Assembly: GCA_964512675.1 (NCBI GenBank)
Contig: CAZEJR010000007.1
Coordinates: 1-64,000 of the forward strand
Source of the DNA: A07HB70 sp964512675
GTDB taxonomy: Archaea; Halobacteriota; Halobacteria; Halobacteriales; Haloferacaceae
Direction of reading: 5' to 3'
Length of the DNA: 64,000 nucleotides
Shown here: piece by piece, positions 26,408 to 34,742 of the stretch
Position numbering within the stretch: the first letter of the stretch is position 1
Layout of the letters: every line of letters begins with the position of its first letter
The notes under the pieces: generated by a model
Databases searched by the model: none
The model's input: the letters and a program-made list of their open reading frames with translations, nothing else
What the model was told of the DNA's origin: nothing
Position numbers and translations under genes: made by a program

Positions 26408-27413
26408 CGTCGAGTACCTCTAGCAGTCTGTCGTTCGCCGCCGGCGTTCTGACCGCGACCCTGACGTGCGCGTCGAGGCCGCGGAACGTCGTCGCGTCCC
26501 GGAGCGCCACGCCGCGCGCCCGCGCCGCCTCGCAGACCCTCGCCGCGTCCCGGCTGCCCACGTCGAGGAGGAGAAAGGGGGCGACGGAGTCGGCGACGCC
26601 GAACTGCCCGGCGAGTGCGGTTCGCATCCGCTCGCGCTCGGCCCGGACGCGCTCCCGGGTCCGTGCGACGAACGCCTCGTCGCGGAGACAGTGGGTCCCG
26701 ACCGCGAGCGCGGGCGCACCGACGTTCCAGGTCCGCCGACGGGCGAGAAGCGCCTCGCGCAGGGCGCCCGTCGCGACGGCGAACCCGGCGCGGAGCCCCG
26801 GCAGGCCGAACAGCTTCGTCAGCGCCCGGGCGACGACGACCCCCGGCGTCCCGGCCAGCGACGGCCGGTCGGTGAACCCGAGGAACGCCTCGTCGACGAG
26901 CAGCGTCGCGTCTGCCCCACGACACCGCGCCGCGAGCGCCCGGAGCGCGTCGCCGTCGTAGCCCGTCCCGGTCGGGTTGTTCGGGCGACAGACGACGACG
27001 AGGTCGTGGTCCGAGGGGTCGGCGTCGACGACGCGCCCGGCGTCGACGACGGTCGGCTCGCCGCCCTGGAGCCGGACCTCGCGGGCGTACTCGCCGAAGC
27101 TCGGCGCTGGCACCAGCGCGCTGTCGCCCCGGTCGACCGTCAGCGCGACGACCGCGCGGATCGCGGCCAGCCCGCCCGGCGTCGGGACGACCCGCTCTGT
27201 CTCGCAGCCGACGTGTGCCGCCGCGGCGGCGCGGAACTCGTCCGGCGGCTCCGCCGGGTACGACCGTGCGGCCGCGAACGCGTCGCGGTAGGCCCGTTCG
27301 GCGCCCTCCGGCACCCGCGGGTTTGTGTTTGCGCTGAAGTCGAGCAGCGCCGGGTCGTCGGCGCTCCCGTGTGGTTCGCGGTCGACCGCCCGGGCGGCGT
27401 CGACGTCGGTCAC
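26400..27413 (-). CDS. cobD: L-threonine-O-3-phosphate decarboxylase
   Basis: The 337-residue class I/II aminotransferase-fold enzyme has LDFSANTNPR, VVVCRPNNPTGTGYDG, LLVDEAFLGF and the PLP lysine in ALTKLFGLPGLR. In cobalamin operons this family makes (R)-1-aminopropan-2-ol phosphate for the nucleotide loop. A histidinol-phosphate aminotransferase role is the alternative, made unlikely by the context. Start GTG 27413 overlaps the cobY stop by 4 bases. Confidence 0.9.
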   Translation of the reverse strand: MTDVDAARAVDREPHGSADDPALLDFSANTNPRVPEGAERAYRDAFAAARSYPAEPPDEFRAAAAAHVGCETERVVPTPGGLAAIRAVVALTVDRGDSALVPAPSFGEYAREVRLQGGEPTVVDAGRVVDADPSDHDLVVVCRPNNPTGTGYDGDALRALAARCRGADATLLVDEAFLGFTDRPSLAGTPGVVVARALTKLFGLPGLRAGFAVATGALREALLARRRTWNVGAPALAVGTHCLRDEAFVARTRERVRAERERMRTALAGQFGVADSVAPFLLLDVGSRDAARVCEAARARGVALRDATTFRGLDAHVRVAVRTPAANDRLLEVLDDV

Positions 27414-27964
27414 AGCAGCGCCTCCGCGAGGTCGGCGTCGGCACACCGGTTGACGTTCACCGCGAGGCGAGCGTCGAACGAGCACCGCGACCGCTCCGGC
27501 CCCTCGCCGACGACGTTCAGTCCCGTCGGCGCCACCTCGCGTCCGTCGCTCTCGTCGCGCGTCGCCGCGTCGACGTCGCGCCCGAGCAGCCGGGGCAGCG
27601 CCGCCGGCACCGTCACCGCCAGCGACCCCGTGGTGTGTGCCTCGAGCGTGCGGTCGACAGCCGTCGCGTGGAGCAGCGGGAGGTCGGCGGGGACCGTCAC
27701 GACCGGGCCGTCGACCCGCGCCAGCGCGTGTCGAAGGTCGGCGACGTACCCGTCGCCCGGTGCCTCGACGGCTGGCCCGTCCCAGTGCGCGCGCGTCCGT
27801 GGCGCCGCGGGCGAGGTGACTGCCCGGACCGTCTCGCACCGGCTCTCCCGGAGTGCCCGCGCCACCCGGTCGAGCATCGGCTCGCCGCCGACCCGGAGTA
27901 GCGGCTTCTCGACGTCGGCGTCGAGGCGTGTCCCGCGGCCGCCACACATCACGAGTGCGTCCAC
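27410..27964 (-). CDS. cobY: GTP:adenosylcobinamide-phosphate guanylyltransferase
   Basis: The 184-residue protein has the nucleotidyltransferase opening VMCGGRGTRLDADVEKPLL and VTVPADLPLL. CobY is the archaeal replacement of bacterial CobU and adds GMP to adenosylcobinamide phosphate; it lacks CobU's kinase P-loop, as here. Its GTG lies within the last codons of cobS (16-base overlap). Flanked by cobS and cobD, so the assignment is strong. Confidence 0.9.
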   Translation of the reverse strand: MDALVMCGGRGTRLDADVEKPLLRVGGEPMLDRVARALRESRCETVRAVTSPAAPRTRAHWDGPAVEAPGDGYVADLRHALARVDGPVVTVPADLPLLHATAVDRTLEAHTTGSLAVTVPAALPRLLGRDVDAATRDESDGREVAPTGLNVVGEGPERSRCSFDARLAVNVNRCADADLAEALL

Positions 27965-28674
27965 ACGACCACCCCCGCGTGGAGCGCGGCGACCCGAGCC
28001 AGTTCGTTCGCCGCGCCGAGGACGTCGCCGCTCACCCCTCCGAGCATCCGACACGCCCACGCCCGGACCACGAGCGCGGCGACGACGGCGGCGACGACGG
28101 CGGGCCACCAGAGAACCGCCGCGGGCGCGGCGACGAGTCCGACGGGGACGAGGCTACGCCGGTCGGCGGCGTCGACGAGCGCCGCTCCGGTTCCCTCGTG
28201 GCTCGCGGGGCCGAGTGCGACGAGCGTCGCCACGCCCGTCTTCGCACCGACCTCCGCCGCGACGACGACGAGCGCGGCCCGCGCCGGCAGGCCGGCGAGC
28301 GCGACACCCCCCGCCCAGAGGGCGAGCACGGCGACGGCGAGCGCGAGTGCGCCGCCGGCCCCGACCGACGCGTCGCGCATGACCGCCCGGCGCTCGTCCG
28401 GGTCGCCGTGTGTCGCGGCGGCGTCCCCGACGTCGGCGAGGCCGTCGGCGTGGGTCGGCCCGGTGACGAGGTAGACGGCGGCGACGAACCCGGCGCCGGC
28501 GGTCAGCGGCGGCACCGGGGCGAGCAGCGGGAGCGCGACGGCGACGCCGACGAGGTAGCCGGCGGCAGGTATCGCCGCCGGCGTCTGCCGGAACGCCGCC
28601 CACGCCGCCTCGTCGCGACCGACCGGTGCCCGCGAGAGGAACCCGACGGCGCCCCGGAGCGCGGTCAGAGCCAC
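27949..28674 (-). CDS. cobS: Adenosylcobinamide-GDP ribazoletransferase
   Basis: The 241-residue membrane protein has 5-7 hydrophobic helices and the acidic catalytic motif GPTHADGLADVGDA, typical of CobS. It joins adenosylcobinamide-GDP and alpha-ribazole (phosphate) to make adenosylcobalamin (phosphate) at the membrane. GTG 28674 overlaps cbiB by 10 bases. Confidence 0.93.
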   Translation of the reverse strand: MALTALRGAVGFLSRAPVGRDEAAWAAFRQTPAAIPAAGYLVGVAVALPLLAPVPPLTAGAGFVAAVYLVTGPTHADGLADVGDAAATHGDPDERRAVMRDASVGAGGALALAVAVLALWAGGVALAGLPARAALVVVAAEVGAKTGVATLVALGPASHEGTGAALVDAADRRSLVPVGLVAAPAAVLWWPAVVAAVVAALVVRAWACRMLGGVSGDVLGAANELARVAALHAGVVVWTHS

Positions 28675-29567
28675 GCGAGCACCCCCGTCGTCGCCGCCGC
28701 GACGAGGCCGGCGAGGCCGACGAGCCGAACGCCGACGCGGGCGTCGTCGACGCCCGGGAGCGTTCGGTCGGGGTTCAGGTCGTACGCCCCCGGCTTCGCG
28801 AGGCGAACGTCCAGGACCGCGGCGAGCGTCGCCATCGGCCACCCGGAGTTCGGCGAGGCGGGCGTCCCCGCCCACCGCCGGGCGTCGAGAAGCGCCCCGG
28901 GCGACCCCGCGGCGACCGCGAGGAGCGCCGCCGTCACGCGGGCAGGGAGCCACATCACGAGGTCGTCGAGGCGCGCACTCGCCCACCCGACCGGCTTCGC
29001 GCGGTAGCCGAGCATCGAGTCGAGGGTGTTCACCGCCTTCACCCACGCGGCGCAGGCGGCCCCGACGGCGAGTGACGCCTGCGCGCCGAGTAGAAAGGCA
29101 CCGAGCGGTGCGACGAGCCCGTCCGCGAGGTTCTCGGCGGCGCTCTCGACCGCCGCGCTCCGGAGCTCGCCGGCAGAGAGCGCCGACGGGTCGCGCCCGA
29201 CGAGCGCCACGACCGAGTCACGTGCGCCGGCGACGTCCGTCGCCGTCAGCCCGACGACCTCGTCGGCGGCCCCGAGGAGCGCCCGGAGGCTCGTCGCGGC
29301 GAACAGCGCGAGCGCGGCGACGGCCCCGCTCGCCGCCGCCCCGGCGACGCCGGCCAGCGCGACGACACCCCAGACGACGCCGGCGGCGGCGAGCGGGAGG
29401 GCAGCCGCGACGACGCCCCCGACGAGTCGTGGCGCCGGCCACGCCCGGTCGGCGCCCGCGACGACCCGTCCGAACAGCGCGACCGGGTGGACCCGGTCCG
29501 GTGCCTCGCCGACGAGTCCGTCGAGCGCCAGTGCGCCCGCCACCGCGGCGGCACCCGTCGCGCTCAC
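28665..29567 (-). CDS. cbiB: Adenosylcobinamide-phosphate synthase
   Basis: The 300-residue membrane protein has multiple helices and the CbiB segments PDRVHPVALFGR, VESAAENLADGLVAPL, VKAVNTLDSMLGYR and SPNSGWPMATLA. It attaches aminopropanol phosphate to adenosylcobyric acid. GTG 29567 forms a 4-base overlap with the HAD gene stop. Confidence 0.93.
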   Translation of the reverse strand: MSATGAAAVAGALALDGLVGEAPDRVHPVALFGRVVAGADRAWPAPRLVGGVVAAALPLAAAGVVWGVVALAGVAGAAASGAVAALALFAATSLRALLGAADEVVGLTATDVAGARDSVVALVGRDPSALSAGELRSAAVESAAENLADGLVAPLGAFLLGAQASLAVGAACAAWVKAVNTLDSMLGYRAKPVGWASARLDDLVMWLPARVTAALLAVAAGSPGALLDARRWAGTPASPNSGWPMATLAAVLDVRLAKPGAYDLNPDRTLPGVDDARVGVRLVGLAGLVAAATTGVLAWL

Positions 29568-30184
29568 GCCAGCGCCTCCGCGACCCGTGTCCGGAGCGCC
29601 GCCGGGTCGTCGCCGACGACACTCCGCGCTCCCGCCCTTTCGGCCCCGCCGTCGGTCGACGGGTCGTCGCCGACGTGGACGAGGTCCGTGGGGGCGACGC
29701 CGAGCGCGGCGGCGACCGCCCGAAACGCGCGCGGGTCGGGCTTGCGCCACCCGCAGTCGACGCTCGACACGACGGCGTCGAACCGCGACCGGTCGAACGC
29801 GGCGTCGAGCGCCCGCCCGACCAGTCCGGGCACCGAGCAGTTCGACAGCACGCCGACCGGCCCGGAGCCGACGAGCCGGTCGACGAGCGCCGGAGCGGCC
29901 CGACGGGGGCGGACCGGCGCGCCGAACGCCGCGGCGACCGCCCGCTCGACGGCCTCCGGCGACGCCTCGACACCCCGGTCGGCGAGGGCGGCGCGGACGT
30001 GGACCGGAAGCGCGAGTTCGGCGCCAGTCGCCCGCTCGACGTGGGCCTCGCCGTACGCGGCCGCCCAGTCGCCCGGCACGGCGACGCCGCGGACGGCGAG
30101 CTCGTCGGCCACCGCCGTCGCCGGGTCGTCGGGCCGGTCCGCGTCGACGAGCGTCCCGAACAGGTCGAGCGAGACGGCGGTCAC
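29564..30184 (-). CDS. HAD-family hydrolase in the cobalamin operon
   Basis: The 206-residue protein shows HAD motif I SLDLFGTLVD (nucleophile Asp, phenylalanine in place of the second Asp as in haloacid-dehalogenase types), motif II GVLSNCS, motif III lysine in WRKPDPRAF and motif IV HVGDDPSTD. It is fused into the operon by 4-base overlaps on both sides (cbiA, cbiB). No cobC or cobZ phosphatase is seen in the window, so it is a candidate for dephosphorylating adenosylcobalamin-5'-phosphate or alpha-ribazole phosphate. That role is inference; other phosphate esters are possible. Confidence 0.85.
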   Translation of the reverse strand: MTAVSLDLFGTLVDADRPDDPATAVADELAVRGVAVPGDWAAAYGEAHVERATGAELALPVHVRAALADRGVEASPEAVERAVAAAFGAPVRPRRAAPALVDRLVGSGPVGVLSNCSVPGLVGRALDAAFDRSRFDAVVSSVDCGWRKPDPRAFRAVAAALGVAPTDLVHVGDDPSTDGGAERAGARSVVGDDPAALRTRVAEALA

Positions 30185-31488
30185 CGGGTGGCCTCCGCGA
30201 GGAACCGGTCGAACGCCCCGCTCTCCGGGTGGACGTGGGCGTAGGTCCCGAGCGTCCGGTGTTCGACGAGCCCGTCTCTCCCGTCGGCGATCCCGTCGCC
30301 CCGCTCGACGTCGAAGGCGAACCGGGCGTCGCCGTCGACGGACGCGGCTGAGTAGTGAAACTCGTGACCCCGGAGCCGTGTCCCCGCGTCCGCGACGGGA
30401 CAGTCGCGCCGCGCCCGGAGTTCGACGTGGTCGAGCGCCTGATAGCGGTCACACATCTCGACCCGTGCCGGCAGGACACCGGCCATCTGGTGGCGCTCGC
30501 CGTCGACCGTCAGCGACTCGGCGAGCGCCATCAGGCCGCCACACTCGCCGAGCACCGGCAGACCGTCGGCGGCGCGGCCGGCGAGCGTCGCGAGCGCCGG
30601 CGCGTCCGCGAGCGCCGGCGCGTGACGCTCCGGGTAGCCTCCCGGCAGGTACACGGCGTCGCAGTCCGGCAGGTCGTCGCCCGCGACGGGCGCGAACGGC
30701 TCGACCGTCGCGCGCTCGCGGAGCCGCTCGACCGTCGCGGGGTAACAGAAGCGAAACGCGTCGTCGCGGGCGACGGCGACGGTCGGGCCGTCCGGCGGTG
30801 CCGAGGCGCTCTCGGGGGCCGGCGGCTCGGGCGGGGCGCGCGCGACGTCGAGCACCCGCTCTGGCCGGAGCCCCTCTGCGGCGGCGTCGAGCGCCGTCTC
30901 GGAGAGCGGCGCCTCGTCGCCCATGTGGAGGCCGAGGTGTCGATCCGGTATCTCGAGGTCGTCGCGCGGCGGCACCCGGCCACAGTAGGCGAGTTCGTCC
31001 GGGAGCGCCTCCCGGATCCCGTCGGCGTGGCGACCGCCGTGGGCGCGCGCGGCGACGACCCCGGCGACGTCGACGTCGCGCCCGACCCGCTCGGCGTACG
31101 TCCGGAACCCGTGGGCCGTCGCGGCGACGCTCTCCATCCCCGCCGTCGCGTCGACGACGAGCACCACCGGCAGGTCGAGCGTCTCGGCCACCATCGCCGT
31201 GCTGGAGCCGTCGCCGTCGTACAGCCCCATCACCCCCTCGACGACGCAGACGTCGCCCTCGCCCCGACCGTAGCTGCGGCGCAGCCCCGCCTCGCCGGCC
31301 ATCCAGCGGTCGAGCGTCCGCGACGGGCGTCCGGCTACCCGCTCGTGGTGGCTCGGGTCGATGAAGTCCGGGCCGGCCTTCGCCGGCTGGACGGTCAGTC
31401 CTCGCGACTCGAGCGCCCGGATCAGCGCGAGCGTCGCCACCGTCTTGCCGACGCCCGAACTCGTCCCGCCGACGACGACGCCGTTCAC
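30181..31488 (-). CDS. cbiA: Cobyrinic acid a,c-diamide synthase
   Basis: The 435-residue enzyme has P-loop GGTSSGVGKTVATLAL, VVEGVMGLYDG, and a C-terminal amidotransferase domain with cysteine in LGECGGLMALAES and histidine in TYAHVHPES. It amidates the a and c side chains of cob(II)yrinic acid with glutamine and ATP. The start GTG overlaps the cobT stop by 4 bases. Confidence 0.95.
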   Translation of the reverse strand: MNGVVVGGTSSGVGKTVATLALIRALESRGLTVQPAKAGPDFIDPSHHERVAGRPSRTLDRWMAGEAGLRRSYGRGEGDVCVVEGVMGLYDGDGSSTAMVAETLDLPVVLVVDATAGMESVAATAHGFRTYAERVGRDVDVAGVVAARAHGGRHADGIREALPDELAYCGRVPPRDDLEIPDRHLGLHMGDEAPLSETALDAAAEGLRPERVLDVARAPPEPPAPESASAPPDGPTVAVARDDAFRFCYPATVERLRERATVEPFAPVAGDDLPDCDAVYLPGGYPERHAPALADAPALATLAGRAADGLPVLGECGGLMALAESLTVDGERHQMAGVLPARVEMCDRYQALDHVELRARRDCPVADAGTRLRGHEFHYSAASVDGDARFAFDVERGDGIADGRDGLVEHRTLGTYAHVHPESGAFDRFLAEATR

Positions 31489-32492
31489 GCTCCGGCCTCC
31501 GCGCCGGCACGCCGCGCGTCCAGCCGGCTGGTCAGCTCCGCGACGCGGTCCGGAACGGCGTCCAGCGCGCCGGCGTCGTCGGCGAGCGCGAGCGCACCGC
31601 CCATCCCGACGCCCTCTTTCGCCTCGCCGTCGAGGTACGCCGCGGTCGCCGGATGCGACCGGTCGAACCCCGGGTCGGTGACGCGGAGGTCGAGCCCGAA
31701 CGCCGTGGCGTGGCGGTCGACTGCCGCCGTCTCGTCGTCCGCGACGAACGACGTCGTCGCGAGCGAGAGCGGGTCGTCGACGCCCGCGTGCCTGACCAGC
31801 GCCGCGACGGTCGCCATCTGTGTTCCGCCGGCGAGCGTGACCGTCGCGCCGCGAGCGAGCGCGCCGAGAACCAGCCCCGTCGCGCCCGCGAGCACCGGGT
31901 CGCCGACGGTGGTGAGCGCCTGGGTCGGGTCCGCTGCCGCGTCGCCGGACACGAGCCCGCTCGCAGACAGCCCTGCCGCGACGACCCGTCGCTTCAGCTC
32001 GACCGGGTTCTCTGCGAGCGACGAAGAGGTAGCCGCGTGCTCGCCAAGCGCACGGAGGACGGCCCGCGCGGTCGTCGTGCCGCCGGGCACCGTCTCGCCG
32101 ACGAGGAGCCGGTCGTCCGGGAGCGCACCGCCGAGGTCGCGCCCCGCGGCGACGAGGTCTGCCGCGCCGGGCACCGCCTCCTCCGCTCTGAGGTCCGCGC
32201 CGGGAGCGGCGTCCAGCGAGACGGTCGGCGCGGCGGTCGGTCGGGCCAGCCCGGCGTCGACGGCGAGCGTCTCGACGCCCGTCAGCGTCCGGACGGCCCG
32301 CGTGACGACCGCGGGCGTCGGACACCCCGTCGGACTCACCGGTGTCACCGGCGCGCGCGCCGGCTCGCCGAGGGCGACGACCTCGAGGTCGGCACTCGGC
32401 GTGTGCGCGAGCAGCCCGGGGTCCGCGCCGGCGGCGCTGATGCCGTCGATACGGGCCGTCGCCGTCGTCCCGCCGACGAGACAGAGCCTCAC
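31485..32492 (-). CDS. cobT: Nicotinate-nucleotide--dimethylbenzimidazole phosphoribosyltransferase family (CobT)
   Basis: The 335-residue protein follows the archaeal CobT pattern: PTGCPTPAVVTRAVRTL, VGETVPGGTTTARAVLRAL, LAGGTQMATVAALV and the late GEAKEGVGMGGAL with catalytic-type glutamate. It activates the lower-ligand base by ribosyl-phosphate transfer. The exact base used here is unknown. Four-base overlaps link it to cbiX-like and cbiA. Confidence 0.92.
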   Translation of the reverse strand: MRLCLVGGTTATARIDGISAAGADPGLLAHTPSADLEVVALGEPARAPVTPVSPTGCPTPAVVTRAVRTLTGVETLAVDAGLARPTAAPTVSLDAAPGADLRAEEAVPGAADLVAAGRDLGGALPDDRLLVGETVPGGTTTARAVLRALGEHAATSSSLAENPVELKRRVVAAGLSASGLVSGDAAADPTQALTTVGDPVLAGATGLVLGALARGATVTLAGGTQMATVAALVRHAGVDDPLSLATTSFVADDETAAVDRHATAFGLDLRVTDPGFDRSHPATAAYLDGEAKEGVGMGGALALADDAGALDAVPDRVAELTSRLDARRAGAEAGA

Positions 32493-33259
32493 TCCGGCCT
32501 CCCGTCGCCGTCGGCGGCGAGCGGCCGGCGCGTCTCGACGAGCGAGACGGTCGGCTCCGTCTCACTGCGGGCGAGCGCCCGCTCGCGCGCTACCTCGGCG
32601 TGGATCGCGTCGGTCAGGCGCGGGTGGTCGCCGAGCGGGTCGGTGTAGGCGATACCGCCGCGGTCGAGCTCCAGCGCCGCCGGGATCTCTCGCTCTGTCG
32701 CCTCACACGGGTCGACGAACAGCGGCACTGCGACGGCGCGGTCGGTCGCGACGTTGTACCGTGCGCACTCGACGGCGGGGTTCTGGAGCACGTAGCAGGT
32801 GACGACGTCGGCGTAGTCGGTCCGCTCGCGCAGCCGTTCGGCGTGGTAGTCGGCGGTCAGCCGACCGTAGGGCTTCGAGCTACTCCCGAACCCGACCAGA
32901 ACCAGCGTCGCGTCCGGCTCCGCCGGCACGCCGCCGGCTGCCCGGTCGACGACGGCGTCGGTCACCGCCGGGCTCAGCCCCGGCGGCTCGCAGTACCGAA
33001 CCTCACACGACAGCGCCGACAGCGCCGCCGCCACTCCGCCGGCGGTGTCGTTGTCGTGGGCGACTGTCATCGGCACCGCGAAGACGCGGTCTGCGTCGAG
33101 CGCGAGCCGGTCGCGTAGCTCTGCCGGCTCGCGCTCGTACGTCGCGACGACCGCGTCGTCGACCCCCGTCCGGCCACGGAGCCGGTCGGCGTGGGTCTCG
33201 TACAGTTCCCGTGCGCTACCTGTCTCGCGGCCGACCAGGAGGAGTGTGTCCGTCGTCAT
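32489..33259 (-). CDS. cbiX: CbiX-like two-domain protein, active site degenerate
   Basis: The 256-residue protein has two chelatase-type halves: LLLVGRETGSARELYETHA with VFAVPMTVAHDNDT, and LVLVGFGSSSKPYGR with AVPLFVDPCEATEREIP. The usual GHGS histidine is arginine in half one and phenylalanine in half two, and the second metal histidine is aspartate; only the histidine in VAHDNDT remains. It may be a weak or regulatory chelatase or act with the other CbiX at 43.3-44.5 kb. First gene of the late-step operon, directly behind a palindromic promoter. Confidence 0.75.
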   Translation of the reverse strand: MTTDTLLLVGRETGSARELYETHADRLRGRTGVDDAVVATYEREPAELRDRLALDADRVFAVPMTVAHDNDTAGGVAAALSALSCEVRYCEPPGLSPAVTDAVVDRAAGGVPAEPDATLVLVGFGSSSKPYGRLTADYHAERLRERTDYADVVTCYVLQNPAVECARYNVATDRAVAVPLFVDPCEATEREIPAALELDRGGIAYTDPLGDHPRLTDAIHAEVARERALARSETEPTVSLVETRRPLAADGDGRPE

Positions 33260-33272
33260 CCGTTATCATCCA

Positions 33273-33328
33273 GACTTGACTCACATCAAGTCGACTTGTC
33301 TATAGGGTGCGGGCACGGTCAAAAATAG
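33273..33328 (-). promoter_or_regulatory. Promoter and palindromic operator of the cbiX-like to cobQ operon
   Basis: Minus-strand CTATTTTTGA (33328-33319) is a TATA-like box about 60 bases before the start. Between it and the start lie GACTTGA (33273-33279) and TCAAGTC (33286-33292) as an inverted repeat, and an overlapping perfect 12-base palindrome CAAGTCGACTTG (33287-33298). Position over the expected transcript start fits repressor binding, perhaps in response to cobalt or B12; inference. Confidence 0.55.
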
Positions 33329-33342
33329 TTTGTGGTGGCCTG

Positions 33343-34068
33343 TCACACCCGGCGAACGGCGAGCACCGACAGGTCGGAGAACGGCGTCGTCTCGCCCGCG
33401 TCGTCGGCGAGCGCGCCGAGAGCCGTCCGCGTCGTCGTCTCGTCGTCGAGCGTCAGGCGCTCGAAGACCAGTGCGTCGAGCGCCGGGTCGGCGCCGCCCT
33501 CGACGAGGTGGGCGGCGACGTCGCCCGGCATCCAGTCGAACGGCCGGGGGAGGACGAGCAGGTGTCGGTCGCCGACGTCGCGTTCGAGGCGCGCGAGAGC
33601 GTCCGTGAGGTCACCCCGGACGTGGAGCGTGACGAACGTCGTCGCCTCCATCGGCGTCCGTGCGCGGCTCGCCGCGACCTGGAGCGACGACACGCCGGGG
33701 ACGACCCGGACCGGCCCGTCGACGGCGGCCTCCACCCGACCGAGCAGCTGGTAGCCCGAGTGGTTCGGGTCGCCCATCAGGACGGCGACGCCGCGGTCGC
33801 CGGCAGCGACGCGGTCGGCGAACGCCGCCAGCGTCTCGGCCTGGTCGTCGTAGCCGCAGGTCATGCGGTCGGCGTCGGTCGCGTCCGCGACGACGTCGAC
33901 GACGGTCTCGAACCCGACGACGACGTCGGCCTCGCGAACCGCCCGCTCGCAGGCGCGGGTCCGGTACGCCGGCGCGCCGGGGCCGACGCCGACCGCGAGC
34001 ACCGGGTCGGCGGGGTCGTCGGCCTCCGGCGTGCCCGCCGCGAGACGGGCCGGGTCGGCGGCGGTCAC
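33343..34068 (-). CDS. cbiE: Cobalt-precorrin-7 (C5)-methyltransferase
   Basis: The 241-residue protein has the tetrapyrrole methylase pattern VLAVGVGPGAPAYRT, VAVLMGDPNHSGYQLLG and VRVVPGVSSLQVAAS. CbiE methylates C5 of the corrin ring and works with CbiT. The N-terminal 23 residues are a non-family extension; a later start is possible. Overlaps cbiC by 4 bases and is last in the cobN-cbiC-cbiE unit. Confidence 0.9.
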   Translation of the reverse strand: MTAADPARLAAGTPEADDPADPVLAVGVGPGAPAYRTRACERAVREADVVVGFETVVDVVADATDADRMTCGYDDQAETLAAFADRVAAGDRGVAVLMGDPNHSGYQLLGRVEAAVDGPVRVVPGVSSLQVAASRARTPMEATTFVTLHVRGDLTDALARLERDVGDRHLLVLPRPFDWMPGDVAAHLVEGGADPALDALVFERLTLDDETTTRTALGALADDAGETTPFSDLSVLAVRRV

Positions 34069-34742
34069 AGGTCGACCGCCCCCTCGCGCGCGTCGCTGGC
34101 GACGTGGACGAGCTCGTTCGTCAGCCCGGCGGCCAGCCCGCTCCCGCCGCGGCGACCGACGTTGGTCACGGCGGGGACGCCGGCGGCTGTACAGGCCGCA
34201 CGGACGCGCTCGCGGCTCTCGGCGGCCTTGACGAACCCGACCGGCGTCGCGACGACGACCGCGGGTCGGGTGCCGTCCTCGACGCAGTCCGCGAGCGCGA
34301 GCGCCGCCGTCGGGGCGTTGCCGACGACCGCTATCGCGCCGTCGTAGACGCCCTCGCGGTCGAGCTCGAGCACCGACGCGGCGGTGCGGGTCATCCCCGT
34401 CTCCGCGGCGAGGTCGGCCCCCGCGCCGATCGCCTTCCGCACCGGACAGTCGTGGCCCCGGCCCGTCACGCCGGCTTTCACCATCGTGATGTCGGTCACC
34501 ACCGGCTGCTCGTCGTGGACGGCACGTGCGCCGGCCCGGACCGGTTCGTCCTCGTCCGCACCGGTGAACCGGACGAGGTGCTGGAACTCGGGGTCGCCGG
34601 TCGCGTGGACCGCCTTCTGTCGGAGCCGGTCGGCGAGCGTCTCGTCCGGCACGAGGGCGCGGACGCGGTCCATGCTCGTCTCGGCGATCTCCATCGCGTC
34701 CGCCGTCGTCGCGCCGAGGTCGGCGTACTCCTCAGTCGTCAC
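34065..34742 (-). CDS. cbiC: Cobalt-precorrin-8 methylmutase
   Basis: The 225-residue protein has the active-site histidine in QKAVHATGDPEF, VVTDITMVKAGV and AVVVATPVGFVKAAESRE, as in CbiC/CobH. It moves the methyl group from C11 to C12 to give cobyrinic acid. GTG 34742 lies inside the 3' end of cobN (11-base overlap). Confidence 0.95.
   Translation of the reverse strand: MTTEEYADLGATTADAMEIAETSMDRVRALVPDETLADRLRQKAVHATGDPEFQHLVRFTGADEDEPVRAGARAVHDEQPVVTDITMVKAGVTGRGHDCPVRKAIGAGADLAAETGMTRTAASVLELDREGVYDGAIAVVGNAPTAALALADCVEDGTRPAVVVATPVGFVKAAESRERVRAACTAAGVPAVTNVGRRGGSGLAAGLTNELVHVASDAREGAVDL

Noticed and set aside
30355..32802. Very long plus-strand frame across cbiA and cobT
   Set aside because: Antisense shadow; the minus-strand genes have full motif sets and coupled starts.
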